Of a stretch of 55,203 nucleotides of DNA, positions 27,068-35,989 are shown piece by piece; positions within the stretch are counted from its first letter, which is position 1; every line of letters starts with the position of its first letter. A model generated the notes under the pieces. That model saw only the letters and a program-made list of their open reading frames with translations, was not told the DNA's origin and ran no database searches. Made by a program: the position numbers and the translations under genes. Source of the DNA: Cyclobacterium xiamenense (lineage in GTDB: Bacteria; Bacteroidota; Bacteroidia; Cytophagales; Cyclobacteriaceae); contig NZ_WIOK01000032.1 in NCBI RefSeq assembly GCF_009467825.1, positions 1 through 55,203 of the forward strand, given 5' to 3'.

Positions 27068-27585
27068 AGGAAACACTTTTGGTCTGTGTTCAAACAAACA
27101 AAAAGCAGGCCGATAAGCAAGCGACGGCATCCGCCCATAAAAAACTCAAAAAAATCAACCGTATAAAATAATCAATATAACGTATAGAAACAAGTACGAA
27201 CGGTAGGCTATCATTTGGCAAGGCAAAAGAAAATCAGCAGCCGGTTTCCGCAAAATCCTCCTCCTGCAGCAAGCCCTTCCCACTGCAGCCGGACGCTGCC
27301 AACCTCGGATCGCCGCCAACTCCCCTGCCCGTTCGAACGGGATAATCCAAGGATTATCAGTGCCCTAAACCCAATCCTCCAACTGCAAGAAAACGAATAC
27401 CGGTGCCAGCGAGCTACCTGGGATCATCCGGTTGATAACCCGATCCTGTTCCTTCCATTTGGGACCGGGCGCACCAATTTTTTTTATATAAAATAAAAAA
27501 TTATAGGTATATTTTTTTGATGAGCGGTATATTGTGGTTTGAAAAAACTTTTGCCGTCACGTTTTTATCACGCAACGTTAGCACC
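27068..27585. other. Intergenic region upstream of the RND efflux operon
   Basis: The 518 bp between divergent genes hold no convincing gene; a 93-residue plus-strand frame here is compositionally random. The last ~120 bp are AT-rich (poly-T tracts at 27479-27520) and probably carry the efflux promoter. Palindromes at 27331-27358 are listed separately. Confidence 0.4.
27331..27358. promoter_or_regulatory. Adjacent palindromes, candidate operator
   Basis: An 8-bp palindrome GTTCGAAC (27331-27338) is directly followed by an inverted repeat GATAATCC-AA-GGATTATC (27341-27358). Both are perfect. They lie about 230 bp upstream of the efflux operon and 260 bp upstream of the DUF305 gene, between divergent units, and could bind a dimeric regulator. 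No regulator gene is adjacent. Confidence 0.3.
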
Positions 27586-28722
27586 ATGAAAAACGATTTT
27601 CCGCTGTTATACCTGTTTGCGCCTTTACTTCTCGCCTTTTGTTCGGAAAAGGAGGTACAACAGGCCGCTCCCCCAAACCTAAAAGCCGTCGAGGTAGTGG
27701 AACGGGAAGTTCCCCTCTTTAAAGAATTTGTCGGGCAAGTATACGGAAAGGCCGACATCCCCATTCGGGCACGGGTAGACGGCTTTGTCGAGAAGCTCCA
27801 TTTCCAGGAAGGTAGCCGGATTGCTAAGGGGCAACTCCTGTACAGCATCGACGACGATCCCTTTCGGCTCAATGTGAGCCGGGAAGAAAGCATGCTCTCC
27901 GAGGCCAACGTCAATTTGGTCAACGCGGAAAACGAACTCGCCCGCATTGAGCCGCTAGTCTCCATCAATGCCATCAGCAAGCGGGACCTGGATGCCGCTA
28001 CCGCCCGAAGGGATGCTTCCGCCGATGCGGTAAAAGCCGCCGAAGCCAACCTAAACCTGGCAAAGGTCAACCTGGGCTATGCCCAGATACGCGCCCCCAT
28101 CAGCGGTATCATCGGTAAAACCAAAGCAAAGGAAGGGGAATACGTGGGTAAAAGCCCCAACCCCGTCATTCTCAATACCATCTCCCAGATAGACAGCGTG
28201 GTAGTCGAATTTTTTCTGAACGAAAAAGATTACATTACATTCTACAAACAATTGCTGGAAAACGGTGACAGTGGATTAAATCGTACCAGCCACCCGCTGG
28301 AACTGTACCTGGCAGATGGGGAAAAATTTCCTTACACCGGAAAAATCACCTTTTTGGACCGAAACGTGGATCCAGGTACAGGCACCATACTGGTGCAAAG
28401 CATTTTTCCCAACCCCGAGGGACTGATTCGACCCGGCTTGTATGCCAAGGTGAAAAGCATCGTACAGGTATTGGACCAAGCCTTGCTCGTGCCGCAGCGT
28501 TGTGTGGTCGAGCTTCAGGGATTTTACAACGTCTTTGTCGTGGGAGACGACGGTCTGGTCACCCAAAAACGGGTGGAAATACTGGACGATTTCGAGGACT
28601 TATTTGTCATCCAATCCGGACTAAGCAAGGGCGAAAAAGTGCTGATGGAGGGGTTGATGGCCGTGCAATCGGGTCAGAAAGTGACCGCTGAACTTGTGTC
28701 ATTCAACCCGGAAAACCCATGA
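27586..28722 (+). CDS. RND efflux membrane fusion protein (AcrA-type)
   Basis: A 378-residue periplasmic adaptor lipoprotein (LLLAFC, Cys19). It shows the usual order: biotinyl-lipoyl-like half (VDGFVEKLHFQEGSRIAKGQLLYSID, given here as a known signature spanning about 65-90 in pieces), a helical hairpin rich in Ala/Asn/Glu (about 100-155), the second lipoyl half (APISGIIGK), then beta-barrel and membrane-proximal domains. It links the inner-membrane pump to the outer-membrane channel. The ATG at 27586 gives the lipoprotein leader; the earlier frame start does not. It is the first gene of a three-gene operon, overlapping the pump gene by ATGA. Confidence 0.93.
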   Translation: MKNDFPLLYLFAPLLLAFCSEKEVQQAAPPNLKAVEVVEREVPLFKEFVGQVYGKADIPIRARVDGFVEKLHFQEGSRIAKGQLLYSIDDDPFRLNVSREESMLSEANVNLVNAENELARIEPLVSINAISKRDLDAATARRDASADAVKAAEANLNLAKVNLGYAQIRAPISGIIGKTKAKEGEYVGKSPNPVILNTISQIDSVVVEFFLNEKDYITFYKQLLENGDSGLNRTSHPLELYLADGEKFPYTGKITFLDRNVDPGTGTILVQSIFPNPEGLIRPGLYAKVKSIVQVLDQALLVPQRCVVELQGFYNVFVVGDDGLVTQKRVEILDDFEDLFVIQSGLSKGEKVLMEGLMAVQSGQKVTAELVSFNPENP

Positions 28723-31700
28723 AGGAAATGCAGCACCACTTTTTTGTCCGCAGGCCCATAGTCGCCATTGTCATTTCCATCATCACCGTTACTGTAGGAC
28801 TGGTATCCCTGGCCGGCTTGCCCATCGAGCAGTATCCCGACATCACTCCGCCGGTGGTCCGGGTCAGTGCCAAATATACCGGTGCCAATGCCATATCGGT
28901 GGAACAATCCGTAGCCACCGCCCTGGAACAACAAATCAACGGGGTGGAAAACATGATCTACCTGAAGTCCACCAATTCCAACGACGGTACCATGGGCATT
29001 CAGGTCACCTTTGATATCGGTACGGATCCGGACATGAATACGGTATTTACCCAAAACAGGGTGTCCTCGGCCATGGCCAAGCTTCCGGAGGAAGTCACCC
29101 GCATGGGCGTCACCACGGAAAAGTCCATGTCCAACACCCTGCTTTTGATCTCCCTGATTTCCCCCAATCAGTCCTACGATCAGCAATTTTTGGGCAATTA
29201 TGCCATGATCAATATCAAGGACCGACTGGCCCGAATTCCCGGTGTGGGACGGGTGAGCGTGATCGGCGCCTCGGATTACTCCATGCGCATCTGGGTGCAA
29301 CCGGACCGCCTTTCGAAGATGGGGCTTACCATCGGCGAAATTACCCAAGCCATTCGCGCCCAGAACACCATCGTGCCGGGAGGGAAGCTGGGGGCCGAAC
29401 CCGCACCGCCGGGTACGGAATTTACCTACGTGGTGCGGCTACCGGAGCGGCTGCAGACAGAGGAGGCCTTTCAGGAAATTGTGGTCCGAACCCATCCCGA
29501 TGGCTCACAAGTTCGCCTCAAAGACATTGCCCGGGTAGAACTGGGTACAGAAAGTTACAGTGCCTTTACCCGGACCAACGGCACCGACGCCGCCCTGATC
29601 TCCATCTACCAGTCGCCCGGCTCCAATGCTGTACAGGTGGCCGAAGACGTGAAAAACGAGCTGGAAGCCCTCTCGCAGGGCTTCCCGGAAGGAATTGATT
29701 ACGGCGTCTCACTGGATGCCACGAAGCCAATAGTCGCCGGAATCGACGAGATCGTCGAGACGCTTGTCATTGCCCTGGTATTGGTCATATTGGTGGTCTT
29801 TCTGTTCATACAAGACTGGCGGGCCACGCTGATTCCCACTTTGGCGGTTCCCATTTCGCTGATCGGGGCCTTTATGCTATTTCCCCTGCTCGGATTCAGT
29901 ATCAACGTACTTTCCCTGCTGGGGCTGGTCCTGGCGATCGGCATCGTGGTGGACGATGCCATTGTGGTAGTGGAAGCCGTACAGGTCAAAATGGAGCAGG
30001 GATTGGGCGTAAAACGGGCCACCACCGAAGCCATGAAAGAGGTGACCGCGCCTGTCATTGCTACCAGCCTGGTATTGGTGGCCGTATTTGTGCCGGTAAT
30101 CGGTATCCCGGGAATTACGGGCAAGCTGTACCAACAATTCGCCATCACCATCGCCGTATCGGTCATCATTTCCAGCATCAACGCGCTCACCCTCTCTCCG
30201 GCCCTTTGTGCGCTGCTACTCAAGCCAAAAAAGGAAGGAGAAAGCCGAACGGGGCTTTTGGGTCGGTTTTTCGACCGATTCGATCGTGCCTTTGACCGCA
30301 CCACTGCCTCCTATACGTCCTTTACCACGGTGATTTCAGGTAAATTGAAGCGGGGCGCCGTATTCATTGTCCTTACCCTGCTGGCAGCCGGCATTCTCGG
30401 ATCCAGGCTTCCCGGAGGATTTATCCCAGAAGAAGATCAGGGCTACCTGTTCCTGAGTGCACAGCTACCCAATGCGGCGAGCTTGCAGCGCTCCGACGAG
30501 GTCTCCCAGAAGATCGAACGCCTGCTGAAGGAAATACCGGAAATCGACACCTATTCTACTGCTGTGGGGTATAATATGCTGGCCGATGCGCTGAGCACCA
30601 ATGCCGCGTTTATGTTTATCTCCCTAAAAGACTGGGACGAACGACCCGATCAGACAGCCAAGGATGTGGCCCAAAAAATCAACGTTTTGCTCTCCCGGGA
30701 AATCAAAGACGCCTTTACCTTTGCCTTTGGTCCTCCAGCCATCCCGGGATTGGGTTCGGGCGCGGGGTTCAGCCTGATGATCCAGGACAAACTGGGCGAA
30801 GATCCGCAGTACCTCTTTCAGCAAACGCAGGCATTTATCGCAGCAGCCCGGCAGCGACCGGAAATTGCCCGGGCCTCCACCCAGTACCAGGCCTCCGTAC
30901 CCCAGCGGTTTATCGAATTGGATACCGACAAGGTGCTGAAAACTGGCGTGAACCTGCAGGAGTTGTACCAAACCTTTGGCGCCTTTCTGGGAGGTGCCTA
31001 TGTCAACGACTTTTCCAAATTTGGACGAACGTACCGTGCCTACATTCAGGCCGAATCGGAATACCGCCAAAACGAGCAGGGGCTGGACCTCTTCTACGTA
31101 AAAAACAACGCCGGTGAGTCGGTGCCCATCAGTACCTTTCTCACCGTCCGCGAAGTAAGCGGACCGGAATACACCAACCGGTTTAACCTGTTTCGCTCGG
31201 CGGAGGTGACGGGGATTCCGGCGACCGGGTACAGTTCCATTCAGGCACTGAATGCCCTGGAGGAAGTGGCAGCAGAGGTATTGCCGGAAACCATGGAATT
31301 TAGCTGGAGTGGGATGAGCTTTCAGGAGAAAGCCTCCTCCGGCTCGGCAGGACTGATTTTCGCCTTCTCCTTCTTTTTGGTATTTCTCATACTGGCCGCT
31401 CAGTACGAAAGCTGGTCCCTGCCGCTCAGCATCCTGCTGGGGACGCCATTTGCGCTCTTTGGTGCCTTTCTCTTTCTGGCGGGAGCCCGCCTCTTTAGCC
31501 TGAGTTTTGAAAACAACATTTTCGCGCAGATTTCGCTTATCCTGCTGATCGCCATGGCAGCCAAAAACGCGATTCTGATTGTGGAATTTGCCAAAATGAA
31601 ATTTGATGAGGGGCTGTCCCTGTTTGATGCAGCGATCGAGTCCGCCCGATTGCGGTTCCGTCCCATTTTGATGACGGTATTTTCGTTTGTGCTGGGAATT

Positions 31701-31895
31701 CTCCCTTTGATTCTGGCCTCGGGATCGGGTGCGGAAGCACGGAAAGTAATGGGAATGGCCCTGCTCGGAGGCATCGGCATGGCCACCTTCCTGGGCGTAT
31801 TTCTGTACCCCATGCTTTTTGTGCTGGTAGGCAAAGTATTCAACTACGAGAAAAAAAGAGCGCTGGCTGCAACCATAAATCCCTCAGACGAATGA
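28719..31895 (+). CDS. RND multidrug efflux pump, HAE1/AcrB family
   Basis: A 1058-residue inner-membrane proton-driven transporter with the full 12-helix RND layout and two large periplasmic loops. Marks of the HAE1 group include the start FFVRRPIVAIVISI, the TM4 aspartate pair in GIVVDDAIVVVE (proton relay), and KNAILIVEF in the second half. The large hydrophobic-amphiphilic export class covers antibiotics, bile salts and dyes; the actual substrate cannot be read. Operon position between the adaptor and TolC-like channel, with 4-bp overlaps at both ends, shows a complete tripartite system. No linked regulator is seen. Confidence 0.96.
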   Translation: MKEMQHHFFVRRPIVAIVISIITVTVGLVSLAGLPIEQYPDITPPVVRVSAKYTGANAISVEQSVATALEQQINGVENMIYLKSTNSNDGTMGIQVTFDIGTDPDMNTVFTQNRVSSAMAKLPEEVTRMGVTTEKSMSNTLLLISLISPNQSYDQQFLGNYAMINIKDRLARIPGVGRVSVIGASDYSMRIWVQPDRLSKMGLTIGEITQAIRAQNTIVPGGKLGAEPAPPGTEFTYVVRLPERLQTEEAFQEIVVRTHPDGSQVRLKDIARVELGTESYSAFTRTNGTDAALISIYQSPGSNAVQVAEDVKNELEALSQGFPEGIDYGVSLDATKPIVAGIDEIVETLVIALVLVILVVFLFIQDWRATLIPTLAVPISLIGAFMLFPLLGFSINVLSLLGLVLAIGIVVDDAIVVVEAVQVKMEQGLGVKRATTEAMKEVTAPVIATSLVLVAVFVPVIGIPGITGKLYQQFAITIAVSVIISSINALTLSPALCALLLKPKKEGESRTGLLGRFFDRFDRAFDRTTASYTSFTTVISGKLKRGAVFIVLTLLAAGILGSRLPGGFIPEEDQGYLFLSAQLPNAASLQRSDEVSQKIERLLKEIPEIDTYSTAVGYNMLADALSTNAAFMFISLKDWDERPDQTAKDVAQKINVLLSREIKDAFTFAFGPPAIPGLGSGAGFSLMIQDKLGEDPQYLFQQTQAFIAAARQRPEIARASTQYQASVPQRFIELDTDKVLKTGVNLQELYQTFGAFLGGAYVNDFSKFGRTYRAYIQAESEYRQNEQGLDLFYVKNNAGESVPISTFLTVREVSGPEYTNRFNLFRSAEVTGIPATGYSSIQALNALEEVAAEVLPETMEFSWSGMSFQEKASSGSAGLIFAFSFFLVFLILAAQYESWSLPLSILLGTPFALFGAFLFLAGARLFSLSFENNIFAQISLILLIAMAAKNAILIVEFAKMKFDEGLSLFDAAIESARLRFRPILMTVFSFVLGILPLILASGSGAEARKVMGMALLGGIGMATFLGVFLYPMLFVLVGKVFNYEKKRALAATINPSDE

Positions 31896-33328
31896 AAACG
31901 ATCTTTCAAGTCCTACTCTTGGTACTACTGCTTGGCGCTTGCAAAGCCGGGAAAAATTATACCGGCGTGGATGTCGTCGTCCCTGGCGCCTTCCAGGCAT
32001 CTGGGGACCCAACGGAACAAGCCGAAGCCGACAGCGTCAATACCCTGGATTTAGCCAAAGCTGGCGATGCAAACCTGGAATGGTGGAGCTATTTTGACGA
32101 TCCCTTACTTGACACGCTCATCCGTTCCGCCCTGCGTTACAACCGAAACGTGAATATTGCGGCAGAAAGGCTGCTGCAGAACCGCTACGCACTGCGTCTG
32201 CAAAATGCAGAGCTACTGCCCAAAATCGGTGCGCAGGCTTCGGCAGAGAGGGGCAACTTTCTATTCAACCAAATTGGGCAGGTAAACGAGCTGTTCATTG
32301 CCGGCGCCGGTCTCAACTGGGAGATCGATTTTTGGGGCAGGTTGCGGAACTTATCCGATGCCGCCCGGTACAACCTCCTGGCAAGCGAGCACGGGCTAAA
32401 AAGCATGCAACTATCCCTGATTTCAGACGTGGCAGCTATCTATTTCAATTGGTTGCAGGCCCTGGAAGAACTGGAAATCGCCGAACGCAACCTGGCCCTG
32501 AGGGACAGCATGCACCGCATTATCGTGGCGCGCTTTGACGAAGGCATCATCCAGCAAACCGACGTGGATCAATCGAATATCCTGAAAAACATCGCGGCAG
32601 GTGCGGTACCAAGATTTCAGCGAAAATCGGTTCAGTTGGAAAATGCCCTCAATTTTTTGATCGGCAGAAACCCCACCCGCCTTCCAAAAGGACGTTCCCT
32701 ACCCGAACTGGTGGTAGACGTGGATACAGATCGTTTTTCTCCGGTAGAACTGCTGGAAAACCGCCCCGACATTCTGGAAGCAGAGTACCAACTCATGGGC
32801 CAATATGCGCGGGTAGGCGCCGCCAAAGCAAGCCGGCTTCCCACGATCAGCCTGAATGCCACCCTCGGCATCATCACGGATGATTTCCGGAATTGGGATC
32901 TCTCCAATCCCCTATGGAACATCGGCGGACAACTCATGGGCCCTTTGTTCTTTTGGGGGCAACTCCGGCGCCGGGTGGACATCGAGCAGAGTAGCGCCTT
33001 TCAACAGCTATTTGCCTACGAAAACACGGTGCTGAATGCGCTGCGGGAAGTAGAAGACGTGAAAGTGGAAATCAGCACACTCAATCAGGAAATAATCGCC
33101 GCCCAGGAACGGAAAAAATCGGCCTTAAACGCCCAATACCTTAGTGGAGAGCGGTACACCCAAGGTGTAACCAGCTACCTTGAAGTCCTGGAATCGCAGC
33201 GACAGGCGTTCGATGCAGAACTGGCCCTGGTACAGCTGCGGCAATCCCTGCTTTCAGCCCATATCCGGTACTACAAGGTGGTTGGTGGGGGACCGCTTTC
33301 TGAAAACGGATCCAAGCAAACAAATTAA
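31892..33328 (+). CDS. TolC/NodT family outer-membrane efflux lipoprotein
   Basis: A 478-residue outer-membrane factor with a lipobox (LLLGAC, Cys17) as in NodT/OprM-type channels. Two OEP repeats of long helices plus beta strands are visible: the first with LIRSALRYNRNVNIAAERL (about 71-89), the second with NRPDILEAEYQL and the closing SYLEVLESQRQ helix. It forms the trimeric exit duct of the RND pump encoded upstream. The start codon overlaps the pump stop codon by 4 bp. A beta-barrel protein follows 24 bp later and may be part of the same transcript. Confidence 0.95.
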   Translation: MKTIFQVLLLVLLLGACKAGKNYTGVDVVVPGAFQASGDPTEQAEADSVNTLDLAKAGDANLEWWSYFDDPLLDTLIRSALRYNRNVNIAAERLLQNRYALRLQNAELLPKIGAQASAERGNFLFNQIGQVNELFIAGAGLNWEIDFWGRLRNLSDAARYNLLASEHGLKSMQLSLISDVAAIYFNWLQALEELEIAERNLALRDSMHRIIVARFDEGIIQQTDVDQSNILKNIAAGAVPRFQRKSVQLENALNFLIGRNPTRLPKGRSLPELVVDVDTDRFSPVELLENRPDILEAEYQLMGQYARVGAAKASRLPTISLNATLGIITDDFRNWDLSNPLWNIGGQLMGPLFFWGQLRRRVDIEQSSAFQQLFAYENTVLNALREVEDVKVEISTLNQEIIAAQERKKSALNAQYLSGERYTQGVTSYLEVLESQRQAFDAELALVQLRQSLLSAHIRYYKVVGGGPLSENGSKQTN

Positions 33329-33352
33329 CCAAAACCTTCCAATGCAACTACC

Positions 33353-34006
33353 ATGAAAAAATGTCTATTTATTTTACTGCTCACCGGGCTAAGTTCGGTT
33401 GTGTTCGGTCAGGAGATCCGCATTAATACGTATGGAGGCTATGTCTTTAAAGACCGGGTGGACTCTTACTATTCCAGTAGCTCGTACTACGACGGACAGA
33501 TTCAAGACGGAGGCCGCTTTGGGGGCGGTATCGAATACCTCATCCCCGATAGAGGCGGCCTGGAGCTACAGTACCTCCGGCAAAACACCAACGCCCCCAC
33601 GGTATACCTGGACAATATACTCTCTGGAGGACAGGTGCAGCAAACCAATTTTGATTTACGACTGAACTGGCTGATGTTAAACGGGACGCGCTATTTCCGG
33701 GTAAGTGAACAATTGGAACCCTTCGCCGGCGCTGCCCTCGGAATGGGGATCTTTTCGCTGACCAATCCCAGCACCAATAACGAACGATCGACCACCAAAC
33801 TTGCTTACAGTGCACGCGGAGGCATCAATGTATGGTTGCTGGAAAACCTGGCGTTCCGGGCGCAAGCATCCCTGTTTTCCGCCGTGCAATCCATGGGTGG
33901 GGGCTTTTACTTCGGCACCGGTGGATCGGGAGTTGGATTGAACTCCTATTCCAGCATGTTCCAGTTTGGCTTTGACGGAGGGCTGGTCTTCCGGGTCGGG
34001 CAGTAA
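33353..34006 (+). CDS. Outer-membrane beta-barrel protein
   Basis: A 217-residue protein with a signal peptide (1-19) and alternating aromatic/polar strands ending in a Phe-rich, C-terminal strand (QFGFDGGLVFRVG), typical of small porin-like barrels of the OmpA-barrel or outer membrane protein beta-barrel group. About eight strands can be drawn. Serine/tyrosine-rich loops appear near 35-45. It is 24 bp after the efflux channel gene. Likely outer membrane; function unknown. Confidence 0.75.
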   Translation: MKKCLFILLLTGLSSVVFGQEIRINTYGGYVFKDRVDSYYSSSSYYDGQIQDGGRFGGGIEYLIPDRGGLELQYLRQNTNAPTVYLDNILSGGQVQQTNFDLRLNWLMLNGTRYFRVSEQLEPFAGAALGMGIFSLTNPSTNNERSTTKLAYSARGGINVWLLENLAFRAQASLFSAVQSMGGGFYFGTGGSGVGLNSYSSMFQFGFDGGLVFRVGQ

Positions 34007-34155
34007 CCAAAAAAATACGGACGGTTTTCCCGGCAGGTCCTGACTCCCTTTCCGGCGGACGAAACGCAGGTACCTGCTCTGCTGGTAAAAGCCGTATCAA
34101 AACCTAAACAAAACACGCATTCACCAATCAGTAAGCTACGTAAACCATAATCCTC

Positions 34156-34623
34156 ATGAAAAAAACAACGTTTCTTTTCCTGCTCTCCTTTTCTCTGGGC
34201 AGCCTGGCAATCGCTCAGGACATCAACGACGAAATCACGCTTATCCAGGCAGAATTTGGCATGGGTAAAAAACAACTGGTAGAAGCCGTAATGGATCTGC
34301 CTGAATCGGTGGCACCCGGCTTTTGGATCGTTTACCAGCAGTACGAGGGACAACGCCAACTGCTCGCCCGGGAACGCATTTTGCTCATCAACGAGTACCT
34401 GGAAAATTACGCAAACCTGGATAATGAATTATCCGATTCGCTCGCCAAAGGCATCATGAAAAATACCGCGGCTCGCAACAAACTCCACAAAAAGTACTAC
34501 AAGCAATTCAAAAAGATGACATCGGCCCGGGATGCAGCAAAATTTATGCAGCTGGATAATTACATCCACAGCACCCTACGAAACATTACCTTACAGGAAC
34601 TTCCCTTTATTGACGAATTCTAA
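34156..34623 (+). CDS. Secreted helical protein of unknown function
   Basis: A 155-residue protein with a clear signal peptide (1-20, SLAIA-Q) and an otherwise helical, charged mature part. The pattern of Lys/Asp/Gln-rich helices (GMGKKQLVEAVMDL, KLHKKYYKQFKKM) recalls small periplasmic Spy/CpxP-like chaperones or Bacteroidota sensor-of-ECF proteins, but no LTxxQ motif is seen. I do not assign a family. It is followed 21 bp later by a DUF4136 lipoprotein, so the envelope genes from here to 35843 probably form one unit. Confidence 0.65.
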   Translation: MKKTTFLFLLSFSLGSLAIAQDINDEITLIQAEFGMGKKQLVEAVMDLPESVAPGFWIVYQQYEGQRQLLARERILLINEYLENYANLDNELSDSLAKGIMKNTAARNKLHKKYYKQFKKMTSARDAAKFMQLDNYIHSTLRNITLQELPFIDEF

Positions 34624-34644
34624 CGAATAAAACCCCTGCTAGCT

Positions 34645-35193
34645 ATGAACAAGACATTGAAAATCCTGTCTTTTTTCTTCCTCGCAGTTGTATCTGGCTG
34701 CGGTAGTGGCCCGGTCCTGGTAGATGCAGAACGGTACGAACCGCTTGACCTGGGCGCCTACCAAGCCTTCGATTTCTTCCAGATCGATGCGGAAGACACC
34801 GGCACGCCGGAATTTGCGCAAAACATCGCCTACCTGAAAGAGGCCATCAGCCAAAAAATGGAAATGTATGGCCTCCGGCAATCTTCCACAAATCCCGACC
34901 TGAAGATTAACCTGGGTATTGTGGTGGAAGACAAAGTTCAAACCCGGGAAACCAACCTGGCAACGGATCCTTTTCTGTACATCGGCCAACGCTCCTATAC
35001 CTGGAAAGTAGAGGAAATCCCGGTAGGTAGCTACAAGGAAGGCACGCTAACGATGCACCTGGTAGACAACGCATCCGAGGAGCCCGTTTGGGTGGGAACC
35101 ATCCAACGCGCCCTTCCCAAAAAAGCAAAAAACACTCCCGGCACCATCGACGATGTGGTCGAACTTCTCTTTCAGAAAATGACCAAAAAATAA
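34645..35193 (+). CDS. DUF4136 family lipoprotein
   Basis: A 182-residue lipoprotein (VSGC, Cys19). The DUF4136 pattern is present: a strand with Tyr/Phe after an Asp-rich start (LGAYQAFDFF), a helix with AISQKMEMYGL, then a strand PDLKINLGIVVEDK and a closing helix where the protein ends in a VVELLFQKM-type segment. The domain is periplasmic in most members and its role is unknown. It is immediately followed, 11 bp later, by a second related lipoprotein. Confidence 0.82.
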   Translation: MNKTLKILSFFFLAVVSGCGSGPVLVDAERYEPLDLGAYQAFDFFQIDAEDTGTPEFAQNIAYLKEAISQKMEMYGLRQSSTNPDLKINLGIVVEDKVQTRETNLATDPFLYIGQRSYTWKVEEIPVGSYKEGTLTMHLVDNASEEPVWVGTIQRALPKKAKNTPGTIDDVVELLFQKMTKK

Positions 35194-35204
35194 TCCGCCA
35201 CCCC

Positions 35205-35843
35205 ATGAAAAAATTATCCATCCTCGCAGGAGTCCTGCTGCTTTTACTTTCCTCCTGTGCTCCCAGTGTTCGTATTATCGGATCCTGGACTAGCCCTGAA
35301 AAAAAACTAACCGAAGGCTATTCCCGTCTGTTTGTGACGGCACTGACCAAGAATGTTTTGGCCAGGCAAACCGTAGAGTCACAGCTGGAAGAAACGATCC
35401 GATCCCAGGGAGTCTCGGCGACCGGAAGCTTTGCGGTCATTCCTCCGGGGTTTAACGCGGAGGAAGCCGACAAGGAAAAAATACTGGAGGAAATCCGGAA
35501 GTTGGGGACGGAGGCCATCCTCACGGTGACTTTGCTGGATCAAACAAACGAAACACGTTACGTTCCAGGGAACACCATGTACGCGCCCATCGGGGTTGGT
35601 TTTCACGGACGGTTTTGGTCGTATTACGGCACCTACAATCCCTTTATGTACGACCCTGGCTATTATACCACCGATAAAAATTATTACCTGGAAGCCAACC
35701 TGTACGATACGGAAACGGAGCAATTGGTCTGGTCCTCTCAATCCGAAACCACCAACCCCTCCTCATTGGAGAAGTTTTCCACCTCCTTTGCCAAGGCAGT
35801 CGTCGAACAGCTGCTACGCGATGGGTTGATTGCGGAGAACTAA
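35205..35843 (+). CDS. DUF4136-like lipoprotein, second copy
   Basis: A 212-residue lipoprotein (LLSSC, Cys18), with the start moved from the longer frame (35088) to 35205 because only this Met precedes a lipoprotein leader. It shows the same general plan as the upstream protein: RLFVTALTKNVLARQTVE, a helix with EEIRKLGTEAILTVTLL, and a closing amphipathic helix (AKAVVEQLLRDGL). A Tyr-rich insert lies in the middle (FWSYYGTYNPFMYDPGYY, about 148-165), which suggests an exposed loop. Functional partners of DUF4136 proteins are not known. Confidence 0.75.
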   Translation: MKKLSILAGVLLLLLSSCAPSVRIIGSWTSPEKKLTEGYSRLFVTALTKNVLARQTVESQLEETIRSQGVSATGSFAVIPPGFNAEEADKEKILEEIRKLGTEAILTVTLLDQTNETRYVPGNTMYAPIGVGFHGRFWSYYGTYNPFMYDPGYYTTDKNYYLEANLYDTETEQLVWSSQSETTNPSSLEKFSTSFAKAVVEQLLRDGLIAEN

Positions 35844-35890
35844 GGAACTTTCTGATATTCCAGGGTTTTTGCCTGTAATTTAGTATGATT

Positions 35891-35948
35891 TGGCTAAAGC
35901 CAGGGGTAGTGAGAACGTTTCAAATTGCCTACAGCTGAAGCAGTAGGC
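35891..35948. repeat. Paired palindromic intergenic repeat
   Basis: TGGCT-AA-AGCCA (35891-35902) is followed 24 bases later by a second hairpin, GCCTAC at 35927-35932 with GTAGGC at 35943-35948, whose interior GCT-GA-AGC also pairs across one A-A mismatch. This doublet of an AAAG-centred and an AGCT-centred hairpin resembles dispersed intergenic repeats I have seen in other Bacteroidota genomes. It lies in the 146-bp gap between convergent genes. Confidence 0.45.
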
Positions 35949-35989
35949 GGTTGATCAAAAGAACCATACGAGTACCTTTTTCCAGGACA

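Noticed and set aside
27215-27496. 93-residue plus-strand frame upstream of the efflux operon
   Set aside because: Composition looks random (Pro/Ser/Arg-rich then AT-rich) and it lies in the likely regulatory region.
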